In this document: positions 15,381-23,177 of the stretch, piece after piece | Numbering within the stretch: the first letter of the stretch is position 1 | Layout of the letters: every line of letters begins with the position of its first letter | Translations under genes and position numbers: made by a program | The notes under the pieces: model-generated | Told to the model about the DNA's origin: nothing | The model's input: only the letters and a program-made list of their open reading frames with translations | Database searches by the model: none | DNA from: Streptococcus sp. Marseille-P6264 | GTDB lineage: Bacteria > Bacillota > Bacilli > Lactobacillales > Streptococcaceae | Direction of reading: 5' to 3' | Length of the DNA: 64,000 nucleotides | Assembly: GCF_902460355.1 (NCBI RefSeq) | Contig: NZ_CABPTO010000001.1 | Location: 124,001-188,000 of the forward strand

Positions 15381-15851
15381 ATGAAGATCCATTCAGATGT
15401 GATAAATGAATTAATAAATATTGACTTTTTGAAGGAAGAAAGAGAAACAAGTCTACCGATTACTCAGTTAAAGACGGTAAAAGAAGCTGAAAAGAACATT
15501 AATAGTTTAAAATGGTAGAATTTTGTATTAGAGAAAGATGGTGATTTTAGTGTTTATCTTTTTAAAAACCATAGTGACATTTATAAACACTGGAATTCAC
15601 TGGCAAATAATGCAAAAGAGGAAATCATTCCTGAAATTGAAGCACGATTAGACAACCTGATTGCGGAAGGTAAACTGGTAGTATCCATGAAAGATCAGAT
15701 TGAATTTGATTTCATTGGCTTGGCTATCTATTTGACCATCAAAAAAGAGATTCCTCAAGCTGAGTCAACATTTTTCGATGATTTGTATGCTTTATACCAA
15801 GCGGGCTACATTCCTTGTGGTTATACTAAGGGGTACTATAAGGTTTTATAA
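15381..15851 (+). pseudogene. immunity-type gene broken by an in-frame TAG
   Basis: A good ribosome-binding site (GAAAGGGG) and ATG at 15381 open a frame that meets TAG at 15516-15518 (codon 46), then runs on in the same frame for 110 more codons to TAA at 15849-15851. The continuation is protein-like (EEIIPEIEARLDNLIAEGK, FDFIGLAIYLTIKKEIP, AGYIPCGYTKGYY). Intact length would be about 156 residues. I do not recognise the family. Size and place suggest another immunity gene. One base change would explain the break. Confidence 0.6.
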
Positions 15852-15959
15852 GGGTATTTTTTCATAGAAGATGGAATGTTCAAGAATGAAATGAATCTTT
15901 TGAGAGAAAAAGATATAAAAGTGAGGATTTTTAGGAATATGTGGAGTCCTTATAAATGA
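15852..15959 (+). pseudogene. C-terminal remnant following the broken gene
   Basis: A 35-codon frame begins directly after the preceding stop and reads GYFFIEDGMFKNEMNLL ... RIFRNMWSPYK then TGA, overlapping the ATG of the next gene by 3 bases. There is no initiating ribosome-binding site, although an internal ATG exists. It is likely the tail of a lost gene. Confidence 0.3.
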
Positions 15960-16357
15960 GCGAACAATACTTACCAATAAGAGATAGTTTAGGTTATCAG
16001 AATGTCAAGCAAGCTTTAGAGAAAATTTTTTCGATTGATCTTGATACGATTGCGATTAATGAAGGAGAAGATGAAAATTTTAATTTTCCGTTCGTCTATA
16101 ACGGTTATTATATGATAATAGGTATTTCATCAACAGGTAACAATACGCAATTGGAAGCAGGAGAGGGTGGATTATTTAACATTTGGTTTACTAAAACTGA
16201 TGAAGAGAGATTTTCAGTCACCTTTTTATCCAAGCTTATTGATGATAAGAGTATAAGAAGAGTGTATGGCTGTAATAAAGATTCTATTGAACATACTTTG
16301 CGTATACTGAAAGATTTTCTAAACTCAGATAAAGCGGAAGTTTTATTGAAAATATAA
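15956..16357 (+). CDS. hypothetical immunity-array protein
   Basis: A 133-residue acidic α/β protein of unknown family. It starts at an ATG that overlaps the preceding remnant's stop (ATGAG). Stretches such as GYQNVKQALEKIF, FPFVYNGYYMIIG and SIRRVYGCNKDSIEHTLRILKDFL suggest a compact soluble fold. It lies 13 bases before a DUF600-like gene, probably co-transcribed. Immunity function is inferred from its size and neighbours only. Confidence 0.5.
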   Translation: MSEQYLPIRDSLGYQNVKQALEKIFSIDLDTIAINEGEDENFNFPFVYNGYYMIIGISSTGNNTQLEAGEGGLFNIWFTKTDEERFSVTFLSKLIDDKSIRRVYGCNKDSIEHTLRILKDFLNSDKAEVLLKI

Positions 16358-16370
16358 AAGGAATGTAGCA

Positions 16371-16817
16371 ATGACACAATTTGAAGATAAATTTATGGAA
16401 GTTCAGGCTAGCATGATTTCACTAGCACTGGAATATGTCCAAAATCAAGCAGAAAAAGTATATATTTATTGCATTTCTGAAGAAGCATTGCAATCGTATA
16501 AAGTTTTTTATAAGATTAATGGTATTGTAATCGAAATGGATAAAGTTAATGAAGTTGCGACAAAAAAAATAGATGATTCCGATAATATGGCATTCGCTCT
16601 ATTGGGATATGGAGCTGAAGATATACAAAAATTGATTGATGTTTGCCAAGAGTACAATCGCGAACATCCAACTGAAATGTGGCTTGTATATGATGCACAG
16701 AAAAACAGGCTTGAAAGTCGCTATAGCTATGAAGGGCGTTATGACAAGGATGAAGAGTTGCTTCCAAGTCTAGAGTTTGAAAAATGGTTTGAGGAAGTGA
16801 AAGGCGAGCAGCAGTAG
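16371..16817 (+). CDS. DUF600-like immunity protein, copy B
   Basis: A 148-residue paralogue of the genes at 11110 and 16827. Both ends are shared (MTQFEDKFMEVQASMISLALEYVQ at the start; YDAQKNRLESRYSYEGRYDKDEELLP and FEKWFEEVKG at the end), with a distinct central section around residues 38-85. A weak AAAGGAATG precedes the ATG. It is separated from copy C by only 9 bases. Probably an antitoxin-like immunity protein of the YezG/EsaG superfamily; no matching toxin is present. Confidence 0.6.
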   Translation: MTQFEDKFMEVQASMISLALEYVQNQAEKVYIYCISEEALQSYKVFYKINGIVIEMDKVNEVATKKIDDSDNMAFALLGYGAEDIQKLIDVCQEYNREHPTEMWLVYDAQKNRLESRYSYEGRYDKDEELLPSLEFEKWFEEVKGEQQ

Positions 16818-16826
16818 GAGAATAAT

Positions 16827-17276
16827 ATGACACAATTTGAAGATAAATTTATGGAAATCCAGATTGACATGGTTTCATTAGCTATGGAATATGTCCAAAA
16901 TCAAGCAGAGAAAGTATATATTTATTGCATTTCTGAAGAAGCATTACTTTCTTTTGATGTTTTTTACAAAATTAATGGAGTTTTTGTCAAATTACACAGA
17001 GTCAACACTGTTTTGGATACTAAAGTAGATACTTCAAAAAATATGATGGTAGCGGTACAACGCTTTGGTCTTGAAGATATACAGACAATGCTTGATATTT
17101 GCCAAGAATACAATCGTGAACACCCAACTGAAATGTGGTTGATTTATGATGCACAGAAAAACAGCCTTGATAGTCGCTATAGTTATGAAGGGCGTTATGA
17201 CAAGGATGAAGAATTGCTTCCACGTCTAGAGTTTGAAAAATGGTTTGAGGAAGTGAAGAAAAGCACTCAAGCTTAA
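16827..17276 (+). CDS. DUF600-like immunity protein, copy C
   Basis: A 149-residue paralogue immediately behind copy B, with TAGGAG 7 bases before the ATG. The N-terminal and C-terminal blocks are nearly those of copies A and B, and residues 27-45 (QNQAEKVYIYCISEEAL) match copy B, but the region around 45-85 is its own (FDVFYKINGVFVKLHRVN). It is the last member of the immunity array. Confidence 0.6.
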   Translation: MTQFEDKFMEIQIDMVSLAMEYVQNQAEKVYIYCISEEALLSFDVFYKINGVFVKLHRVNTVLDTKVDTSKNMMVAVQRFGLEDIQTMLDICQEYNREHPTEMWLIYDAQKNSLDSRYSYEGRYDKDEELLPRLEFEKWFEEVKKSTQA

Positions 17277-17392
17277 TGCTTAAGACAATCTCTAGTTGAA
17301 TGATAGAAAAGCAGAGGCAAAATGCTTTCCATGCGACCAAGTGTGTGATGGGGCTGTTTTGAAAAGTAAAACAAAAAGAAAGTTGAAGACAG

Positions 17393-19033
17393 ATGGGGCT
17401 GAATTTTGACAAGCATAAAGAACATTTGGAGAAGGATATCCGTGCAGAGCTCCAGAAAAAATTTGGATCTGGTTTTGAAATAGAAGGCATTTCTGATATT
17501 GTCTTGAGTTCATACTGCCCGACTTTTCTATTTAAAATCAATCTAGAAGATTATAAAGAAAAATTGGATATTTTAGTAGACGGCAGCGATTTACACTTGA
17601 AGTGGGGCGAAAAGCCTACTACATACGGGATACAATACAAGTATCGGCCAGAAACATTGGCGGAAGGACTGGGAAGAATAAAAAACTACCTAGATAAGCC
17701 AGAGCAGATTTTTCTTGAACCTCTTACTCCCGAAAATAATTATCTGAAAATACGAGCTATTGAAGCGATGATTGAGAATATTTTTGATGGGAAAACGGAA
17801 ACGGATAAGTGGGAAAAAACTGCTGAAAAGGGCGAAAATTATCGAGTCATTATTACAAGCATCTTACCTCGCTACAAAGCTTCTTTTACTCTGGAACTGC
17901 TAGAACAAGATTTCATTGTGAGAGATATTGTCCCCTTAGATTCTAGTGTAGGAAGTCAAGAATTGCTGCTTGATTGTCCAGTCCAGCTAAATTCCTCTAA
18001 TTTATCCTCTTTTCTAAGCAAGTGTAAGACTTATTTAGAAGAACATTTAGAAAAAGACAAATCTGGCATAAGTTTTTCTACGGATTCTATGTCTGATTTA
18101 GAGCTTATTTTAAAGGCTCCCCTCAGTCTGGATACGGTTGATACAAAGGTTTTAGAAATACAGAAAATTATAGAAGAGCTGTTTTTAGGTAAGATTGAAT
18201 TTGACAAAACGACGAAGGAAATGGAAGGCGACTCCCTTTATAGGGCATATTTCTTTGTAAGATCTAGATTTTATCGGGTTTCTTTCACGATTACGTTGAT
18301 TGGACAGCACTTTTACGTCATGGTATCTCTTCCAGATCATCCAGAACTAAGAGAGAAATGGACGTTACGCGGGTATCCCTACAAACTAACCGAGACAAAT
18401 CTGAAGTTAGTCTTAAAAGAAGTGGTGGGGTATGGTCTAAAACATAAGCCGCAGATTGAAAATGAGGTGGTTCAGGAGATTCAAGCAAGTCAAGAAGTAA
18501 CTGAACCTACACCAAAAATTCAGACTCAAGAGAGAGAAGCTAAAGACAGTGTGAAAGAGCAGGCAGATAAACGGTCCTACTTAGGATTGAGAAAGCTCTG
18601 GAAACTGCAGGTCTTTATTTTCTTTATCTTGATGATTATAGCTTTTGGCTTAGAGATTTATATGGCTAGGTCAGGCTATAAAGCCTTCAAAATGAGGATT
18701 CGGTTTAGTTGGGTATCTATGCATAGTTTTTCGTTTTTCTTTCTTACCATGTATGGTTTTTTGACACTCTACCCCAATGGGATGAAGATAAATGAATTTT
18801 TGCAGCAGTATTCTCGTTGGAAAGGTTTCCCGACCAAAGGAGTGCCTCTTCCAAAAAAAGAGACTTTGTGGACAATATTAGTCTTGTTGCTGGTTCTACT
18901 GCTTGGAGCTATTGATTATTCTGTGCGCAAACCTGAATCAAAAGTTGAAATCCCTAAGTTAAATCAAGAACTATATAGAGGTTTTGACTTAGAAAGAAAC
19001 TCAGGATGTAGTGATTTGAAAAAGAGCTTATGA
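17393..19033 (+). CDS. hypothetical protein with C-terminal membrane segments
   Basis: A 546-residue protein I do not recognise. About 360 N-terminal residues appear soluble and seem to hold repeated α/β units of about 120-140 residues with similar beginnings (LKIRAIEAMIENIFDGKTETDK near 125 and VDTKVLEIQKIIEELFLGKIEFDK near 245). A charged linker (about 365-400) follows, then three membrane segments: about 407-423, 437-457 and 483-502. The ribosome-binding site is weak (GTTGAAGA), so the start is uncertain. After the TGA at 19031 the same frame stays open for 59 codons (Ser-rich, then ILSSGKGRQLYLIENEK) up to the next gene, so the protein may have been longer. It sits between the immunity array and housekeeping genes. 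Confidence 0.6.
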   Translation: MGLNFDKHKEHLEKDIRAELQKKFGSGFEIEGISDIVLSSYCPTFLFKINLEDYKEKLDILVDGSDLHLKWGEKPTTYGIQYKYRPETLAEGLGRIKNYLDKPEQIFLEPLTPENNYLKIRAIEAMIENIFDGKTETDKWEKTAEKGENYRVIITSILPRYKASFTLELLEQDFIVRDIVPLDSSVGSQELLLDCPVQLNSSNLSSFLSKCKTYLEEHLEKDKSGISFSTDSMSDLELILKAPLSLDTVDTKVLEIQKIIEELFLGKIEFDKTTKEMEGDSLYRAYFFVRSRFYRVSFTITLIGQHFYVMVSLPDHPELREKWTLRGYPYKLTETNLKLVLKEVVGYGLKHKPQIENEVVQEIQASQEVTEPTPKIQTQEREAKDSVKEQADKRSYLGLRKLWKLQVFIFFILMIIAFGLEIYMARSGYKAFKMRIRFSWVSMHSFSFFFLTMYGFLTLYPNGMKINEFLQQYSRWKGFPTKGVPLPKKETLWTILVLLLVLLLGAIDYSVRKPESKVEIPKLNQELYRGFDLERNSGCSDLKKSL

Positions 19034-19162
19034 GATTCAAGTAGTCAGAATGGAGAAAGTGAAACTTCTACAAAGGGAATAATCTTATCAAGTGGCAAGG
19101 GCAGACAGCTTTATTTGATAGAGAATGAAAAAATCCTTTGTGAAAAACCTCTGCAAGCTCTT

Positions 19163-19183
19163 TCAATTTGTGGTAAAATAAGA
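19163..19183 (+). promoter_or_regulatory. promoter of the nitroreductase gene
   Basis: An extended -10 (TGTGGTAAAAT, about 19169-19179) lies about 34 bases before the nitroreductase ATG, with a weak upstream CTTTCA-like -35. Confidence 0.4.
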
Positions 19184-19212
19184 GTAACAGAAATTAGAAA
19201 AGGAAATAAATT

Positions 19213-19818
19213 ATGAAATTTCTTGAATTAAACAAAAAGCGTCATGCGACTAAGCATTTCAATGACAAACCGGTAGATCCTAAGGATGTCCGTACTGCTA
19301 TTGAAATTGCGACCTTGGCACCAAGTGCTCACAATAGTCAGCCTTGGAAGTTTGTAGTAGTGCGTGAGCGAAATGAAGCTCTAGCGGGCATTGCTTTTGG
19401 CTCTAACCAAGATCAAATCAAGGAAGCTCCAGTGACAATTGCCCTCTTTACAGATACGGATTTGGCTAAGCGGGCACGAAAAATCGCGCGTGTCGCTGGA
19501 GTAAGAAATTTTTCTGATGAACAGCTTCAATTTTACATGCAGAATTTGCCAGCTGAATTTGCTCGCTATAACAACCAGCAAAAGAGTGATTACTTAGCCC
19601 TTAACGCTGGCTTGGTAGCTATGAACCTTGTTTTAGCCTTGACTGACCAAGGGATTGGCTCCAATATCATCCTAGGATTTGATAAATCAAAAGTCAACGA
19701 AGTTTTGGAGATTGATGAGCGTTTCCGTCCGGAACTCTTGATTACCGTTGGTTATACAGATGACAAGCTAGAACCTAGCTATCGGTTACCAGTTGATGAG
19801 ATTATCGAAAAGCGTTAA
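19213..19818 (+). CDS. nitroreductase family protein
   Basis: A 201-residue FMN-dependent nitroreductase-fold oxidoreductase. The N-terminal KKRHATKHFNDKPV carries the conserved Arg/Lys FMN-phosphate contacts, APSAHNSQPW (near 36-45) is the family signature, and the C-terminal GSNIILGFD segment and TVGYTDD complete the FMN site. It probably reduces quinones, flavins or nitro compounds with NAD(P)H in the cytoplasm; substrate unknown. AAAAGGAAATAA gives the ribosome-binding site. It is followed by pepV 75 bases downstream, possibly co-transcribed. Confidence 0.9.
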   Translation: MKFLELNKKRHATKHFNDKPVDPKDVRTAIEIATLAPSAHNSQPWKFVVVRERNEALAGIAFGSNQDQIKEAPVTIALFTDTDLAKRARKIARVAGVRNFSDEQLQFYMQNLPAEFARYNNQQKSDYLALNAGLVAMNLVLALTDQGIGSNIILGFDKSKVNEVLEIDERFRPELLITVGYTDDKLEPSYRLPVDEIIEKR

Positions 19819-19893
19819 TAAAGTAAAAAACAGAAATCGTAATTTAATTCAAAATATTCATTTTAAATCAAAGTGTTTTATAGAGGTGAGAAA

Positions 19894-21294
19894 ATGACAA
19901 TTGATTTTAAAGCAGAAGTTGAAAAACGTAGAGAAGCTCTGTTGGCGGACTTGTCCAGCCTTTTAGAAATTAATTCAGAGCGGGATGATTCAAAGGCAGA
20001 CAAGGATCATCCTTTTGGACCGGGTCCTGTAAAGGCCTTGCATAAGTTCTTGGAAATTGCTGAACGCGATGGTTACCCGACTCAAAATGTGGACAATTAT
20101 GCTGGTCACTTTACTTTTGGTGAAGGAGAAGAAGAACTGGGAATCTTTGCCCATATGGATGTGGTACCTGCTGGAAGCGGTTGGGATACAGACCCTTATA
20201 CACCGACGATTAAGGATGGCCGTCTTTATGCCCGTGGTTCTAGTGATGACAAGGGACCAACTATGGCATGTTACTACGGCTTGAAAATCATCAAAGACTT
20301 GGGCTTGCCGGTTTCTAAGCGCGTGCGCTTTGTAGTGGGGACAGATGAGGAGTCTGGCTGGAAAGACATGGAGTATTACTTTGCTCATGTAGGCCTGCCT
20401 GAGCCTGATTTTGGCTTCTCGCCAGACGCTGAATTCCCGATTATCAATGGCGAAAAAGGAAATATCACAGAGTACCTGCATTTTGCTGGTGAAAATGCTG
20501 GTGCAGCACGCCTGCATAGCTTTACTGGCGGCTTGCGGGAGAACATGGTACCTGAGTCTGGTACAGCCATCGTATCAGGTCAATTGCCAAATCTAGTTGA
20601 TAAATTGGAGCAGTTTGCTAAGGAAAATGGGCTAGACTTTACTTATGAAGAACTAGCTGGTGGCCAAGTCACTGTGACCATTATCGGTAAGTCTGCGCAC
20701 GGTGCTTCTCCTCAGTCTGGTGTCAATGGTGCAACCTATTTAGCCAAATTCCTAACGCAGTTTGACTTTGCTGGACCAGCTAAGGATTACCTAGATGTGG
20801 CTGGAAATATTCTCCTAAATGACCATGAGGGTAAGAACTTGAAGATTGCTCATGTGGATGAGAAGATGGGGGCTTTATCAATGAATGCTGGCGTTTTCCG
20901 CTTTGACGAAAACAAGGCTGGCAATACAATTGCCCTCAATATTCGCTATCCTAAGGGAACTAGTCCAGAAGCCATTCAAAATGTTTTAGAGCAGTTGCCA
21001 GTTACCAAAGTGACCTTGTCTGAGCATGGGCATACTCCTCACTATGTACCGATGGAAGATCCGTTGGTGCAGACTTTGCTGGCTGTTTATGAAAAACAAA
21101 CAGGGCTGAAAGGTCATGAGCAAGTGATCGGTGGTGGTACCTTTGGACGCCTTTTGAAACGTGGTGTCGCTTACGGCGCTATGTTCCCAGACTATATCGA
21201 TACTATGCATCAAGCCAATGAATTTATCGATGTTGAAGATCTATTCCGTGCAGCTGCTATCTATGCGGAAGCTATCTACGAATTGATCAAATAA
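19894..21294 (+). CDS. pepV: dipeptidase PepV (M20 family)
   Basis: Zinc-dependent cytoplasmic dipeptidase that releases amino acids from dipeptides; 466 residues from the ATG at 19894, chosen because GAGGTGAG lies 5 bases upstream and because the family begins with a [11 protein letters not shown]-like helix. An ATG at 19873 in the same frame lacks such a site. Visible M20 features: [12 protein letters not shown] (zinc His and Asp), RGSSDDKGP (bridging Asp), GTDEESGW (catalytic Glu pair), and GGGTFGR near the C-terminus with the IDTMHQANE zinc His. Full length for the family. Confidence 0.95.
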   Translation: MTIDFKAEVEKRREALLADLSSLLEINSERDDSKADKDHPFGPGPVKALHKFLEIAERDGYPTQNVDNYAGHFTFGEGEEELGIFAHMDVVPAGSGWDTDPYTPTIKDGRLYARGSSDDKGPTMACYYGLKIIKDLGLPVSKRVRFVVGTDEESGWKDMEYYFAHVGLPEPDFGFSPDAEFPIINGEKGNITEYLHFAGENAGAARLHSFTGGLRENMVPESGTAIVSGQLPNLVDKLEQFAKENGLDFTYEELAGGQVTVTIIGKSAHGASPQSGVNGATYLAKFLTQFDFAGPAKDYLDVAGNILLNDHEGKNLKIAHVDEKMGALSMNAGVFRFDENKAGNTIALNIRYPKGTSPEAIQNVLEQLPVTKVTLSEHGHTPHYVPMEDPLVQTLLAVYEKQTGLKGHEQVIGGGTFGRLLKRGVAYGAMFPDYIDTMHQANEFIDVEDLFRAAAIYAEAIYELIK

Positions 21295-21298
21295 AATA

Positions 21299-21334
21299 AG
21301 AACTCATTTGGCTATGCCAGGTGAGTTTCTTTTC
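21299..21334 (+). terminator. pepV terminator
   Basis: AACTCATTTGG and CCAGGTGAGTT form an imperfect stem around CTATG, followed by TCTTTTC, starting 5 bases past the pepV stop. It overlaps an alternative upstream start of the next gene, which supports the later start there. Confidence 0.7.
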
Positions 21335-21349
21335 AAGGAAGGAGATATT

Positions 21350-21934
21350 ATGCGGACAATAGAAGATATTACCAAGGCCATTATAGCTGACCCACAGAAT
21401 CAAACTTTCACAGAGCAGGGCATTAAGCCACTCTTTGCGGCGCCCAAGAATGCTCGGATTAACATTGTCGGTCAAGCGCCGGGGCTGAAAACCCAGCAGG
21501 CAGGGCTTTACTGGAAGGATAAGAGTGGCGACCGGCTGAGAGAATGGCTGGGAGTTGATGAAGAAACTTTCTATCAGTCTGGTTATTTTGCGGTTTTGCC
21601 CATGGATTTTTATTTCCCCGGGCATGGTAAGTCTGGAGATTTACCGCCTCGTAAAGGCTTTGCTGAAAAATGGCATCAGCCAATTTTAGAGCTCCTACCA
21701 GATATTGAGTTGACTATCTTGATTGGTCAGTATGCGCAGAAATACTATCTGCAGCAAAAAGGAAATGTCAAACTGACCGAGACGGTTCAGCATTATCAAG
21801 ACTACCTGCCAGACTTTTTTCCCTTGGTACACCCATCGCCCCGCAATCAAATCTGGATGGCGAAAAATCCTTGGTTTGAGGCAGAGGTAGTGCCAGAATT
21901 GCAAGCATTGGTACAAAAGGTTATTCATCAATAA
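21350..21934 (+). CDS. uracil-DNA glycosylase family protein
   Basis: A 194-residue member of the uracil-DNA glycosylase superfamily (the UdgX/SMUG-like group often found in streptococci). Start at 21350 because AAGGAAGGAG lies 6 bases before it. Motif A is IVGQAPGLKTQQAGLYWKD (base-excision pocket) and the C-terminal HPSPRNQIWMAKNPW is the DNA-minor-groove loop. It would excise uracil or a related damaged base; activity in this subgroup is not established here. Only 12 bases separate it from the following ProX-like gene, so the two are probably co-transcribed. Confidence 0.85.
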   Translation: MRTIEDITKAIIADPQNQTFTEQGIKPLFAAPKNARINIVGQAPGLKTQQAGLYWKDKSGDRLREWLGVDEETFYQSGYFAVLPMDFYFPGHGKSGDLPPRKGFAEKWHQPILELLPDIELTILIGQYAQKYYLQQKGNVKLTETVQHYQDYLPDFFPLVHPSPRNQIWMAKNPWFEAEVVPELQALVQKVIHQ

Positions 21935-21946
21935 AGGGGGAAAACT

Positions 21947-22435
21947 ATGGATGCTTATCAACAAGTGGCTAATAAGTTGCAAGAGTTGGGGATCACCTTT
22001 GATGTAGTGGAGCACCTACCTGCATTCACCACAGAGCAAGCTGACGCCTTTATCGAAGGAATTGAAGGAGTCCGGACTAAGTCTATGTTTTTGACCAATA
22101 AGAAGAAAACTCAATATTATCTTCTGATTATGGATGACAAGAAAAGTTTGGATATGGACCTATTTAAAGAGCTGGTTTCAGCCAACCGTATTCGCATGGC
22201 TTCAGCGGAATCCCTCTATGAAAAAATGCAGCTACCACCAGGAACAGTATCGCCTTTTGGTTTGTTAAATAATGAAGAAAAAGATATTCAAGTTTATTTT
22301 GATAAGGACATTGTATCAGAGGATATCATGACTTTCCATCCCAATACCAATGAAAAGACGATTTTTGTCGCCACCCAAGATCTTTTTAAGTTCCTGGCTC
22401 ATCTGGGCTATGATTATCAGATTTTGGAACTTTAA
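21947..22435 (+). CDS. ProX/YbaK-type aminoacyl-tRNA editing protein
   Basis: A 162-residue YbaK/aaRS-associated domain protein. These hydrolyse mischarged tRNA, such as Ala-tRNA-Pro, in trans. The pattern VVEHLPAFTTEQADAFIEGIEGVRTKSMFLTNKK with the conserved Lys, the central DLFKELVSANRIRMAS, and the PPGTVSPFGLLNNEE loop are typical of the ProX/PrdX subfamily. AAAGGGGG lies 8 bases before the ATG. It is in an apparent operon with the uracil-DNA glycosylase-like gene. Confidence 0.9.
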   Translation: MDAYQQVANKLQELGITFDVVEHLPAFTTEQADAFIEGIEGVRTKSMFLTNKKKTQYYLLIMDDKKSLDMDLFKELVSANRIRMASAESLYEKMQLPPGTVSPFGLLNNEEKDIQVYFDKDIVSEDIMTFHPNTNEKTIFVATQDLFKFLAHLGYDYQILEL

Positions 22436-22439
22436 TTTT

Positions 22440-22475
22440 TAAAAATGCTGTGGGGCTTCTTGCCTTGCAGTATTT
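22440..22475 (+). terminator. possible terminator after the editing-protein gene
   Basis: An AAAATGCTG...CAGTATTTTT inverted repeat begins 4 bases after the stop codon, with a following T-rich stretch. Confidence 0.5.
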
Positions 22476-22542
22476 TTCTTGACACAAAAACGTTAGGAAA
22501 ATTATCATTCTTCTCAAAGAGCAAGAGAAGAAGAGAAATAGA

Positions 22543-22566
22543 AAAAAGCCTGAGTGATATTCAGGC
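22543..22566 (-). terminator. terminator of the Ser/Thr-rich membrane protein gene
   Basis: GCCTGA (22548-22553) and TCAGGC (22561-22566) form a short stem followed on the minus strand by a run of Ts (A-run at 22542-22547 on the plus strand). Confidence 0.75.
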
Positions 22567-22592
22567 TTTCTTGGATAGATTGAATAGAGTTT

Positions 22593-23012
22593 TTAGTTGG
22601 ATGCTTGAGTGCTGGACTCTGTTGTTGTATGCTGGTCTTGGCTTGTCGAACTGCTGTCAGTGGAAGTAGTTGTATGGCTCGTATTCGTTTCTGCGCTTGA
22701 GGAGCTTGATGATGTTTCGGTCTCAGTAGCAGCAGAGGTTTCTGTTGGAGTCGAGCTAACAGATGTCGATTCCTTTTCTACTTCCTTGATAATGGTAGTA
22801 GTCGTTGTCGAGCTACCTGTATCAGTTTTTGATTTTGAGTCATTGTTGTTCATAAGGTTCATGATGGTAAAGCAAGCAATGACGATTGAAAGAAGACTGG
22901 CAATTGTAGCAATAGTCTTTTGTAGGGCAGAAAAGCCAGTTTTGATATGCTGACTAGCTGGTTTTCGATTTGAAGTGCTGTTATTTTTTTCTTTGCGAGA
23001 ATAGTTTTCCAT
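22593..23012 (-). CDS. single-pass membrane protein with Ser/Thr-rich outer tail (DUF6556-like)
   Basis: A 139-residue protein with a basic N-terminus (about 1-25), one membrane segment (about 33-53, IATIASLLSIVIACFTIMNLM) and an 80-residue tail made largely of Ser, Thr and Glu, presumably outside the cell. It matches my recollection of a streptococcal family labelled DUF6556, of unknown function. The plus-strand frame over the same bases is a low-complexity shadow. GGAGCGAC is close to the ATG. A TATAAT (plus ATTATA, 23043-23048) lies upstream. Confidence 0.7.
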   Translation of the reverse strand: MENYSRKEKNNSTSNRKPASQHIKTGFSALQKTIATIASLLSIVIACFTIMNLMNNNDSKSKTDTGSSTTTTTIIKEVEKESTSVSSTPTETSAATETETSSSSSSAETNTSHTTTSTDSSSTSQDQHTTTESSTQASN

Positions 23013-23093
23013 GTAAAAGTCGCTCCTTTTCGTTCTTAATTTATTATACGTCTTTTATTTAGAAAAGTCTTCCAAAAATTTGAAAATTTCAAA

Positions 23094-23107
23094 TGAAAAC
23101 GTACACA
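23094..23107. promoter_or_regulatory. cre-like site upstream of the Ser/Thr-rich protein gene
   Basis: TGAAAACGTACACA matches the CcpA consensus TGWAANCGNTNWCA at 13 of 14 positions. It lies about 50 bases upstream of the minus-strand -10, in the gap between this gene and the end of ppdK. CcpA action here is inferred. Confidence 0.35.
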
Positions 23108-23121
23108 AAAGATAAATAACA

Positions 23122-23161
23122 ACAGCTCTAAAAGGCGGAGAGATAAGCCTCTTAGAGCTGT
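23122..23161 (-). terminator. ppdK terminator
   Basis: ACAGCTCTAA (23122-23131) and TTAGAGCTGT (23152-23161) form a perfect 10-bp stem. It is 16 bases past the ppdK stop on the minus strand. Confidence 0.65.
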
Positions 23162-23177
23162 CAGTTTTATCAAAATG

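Noticed and set aside
6750-17276. Genomic island or prophage with attachment sites
   Set aside because: No integrase, transposase, flanking tRNA or direct repeats were found; the AT-rich genes seem to have arrived by homologous exchange.
22609-22953. Plus-strand 114-codon frame
   Set aside because: It is the antisense of a Ser/Thr-rich gene; low-complexity Val/Ser composition is a shadow, and the minus-strand gene has promoter, ribosome-binding site and terminator.
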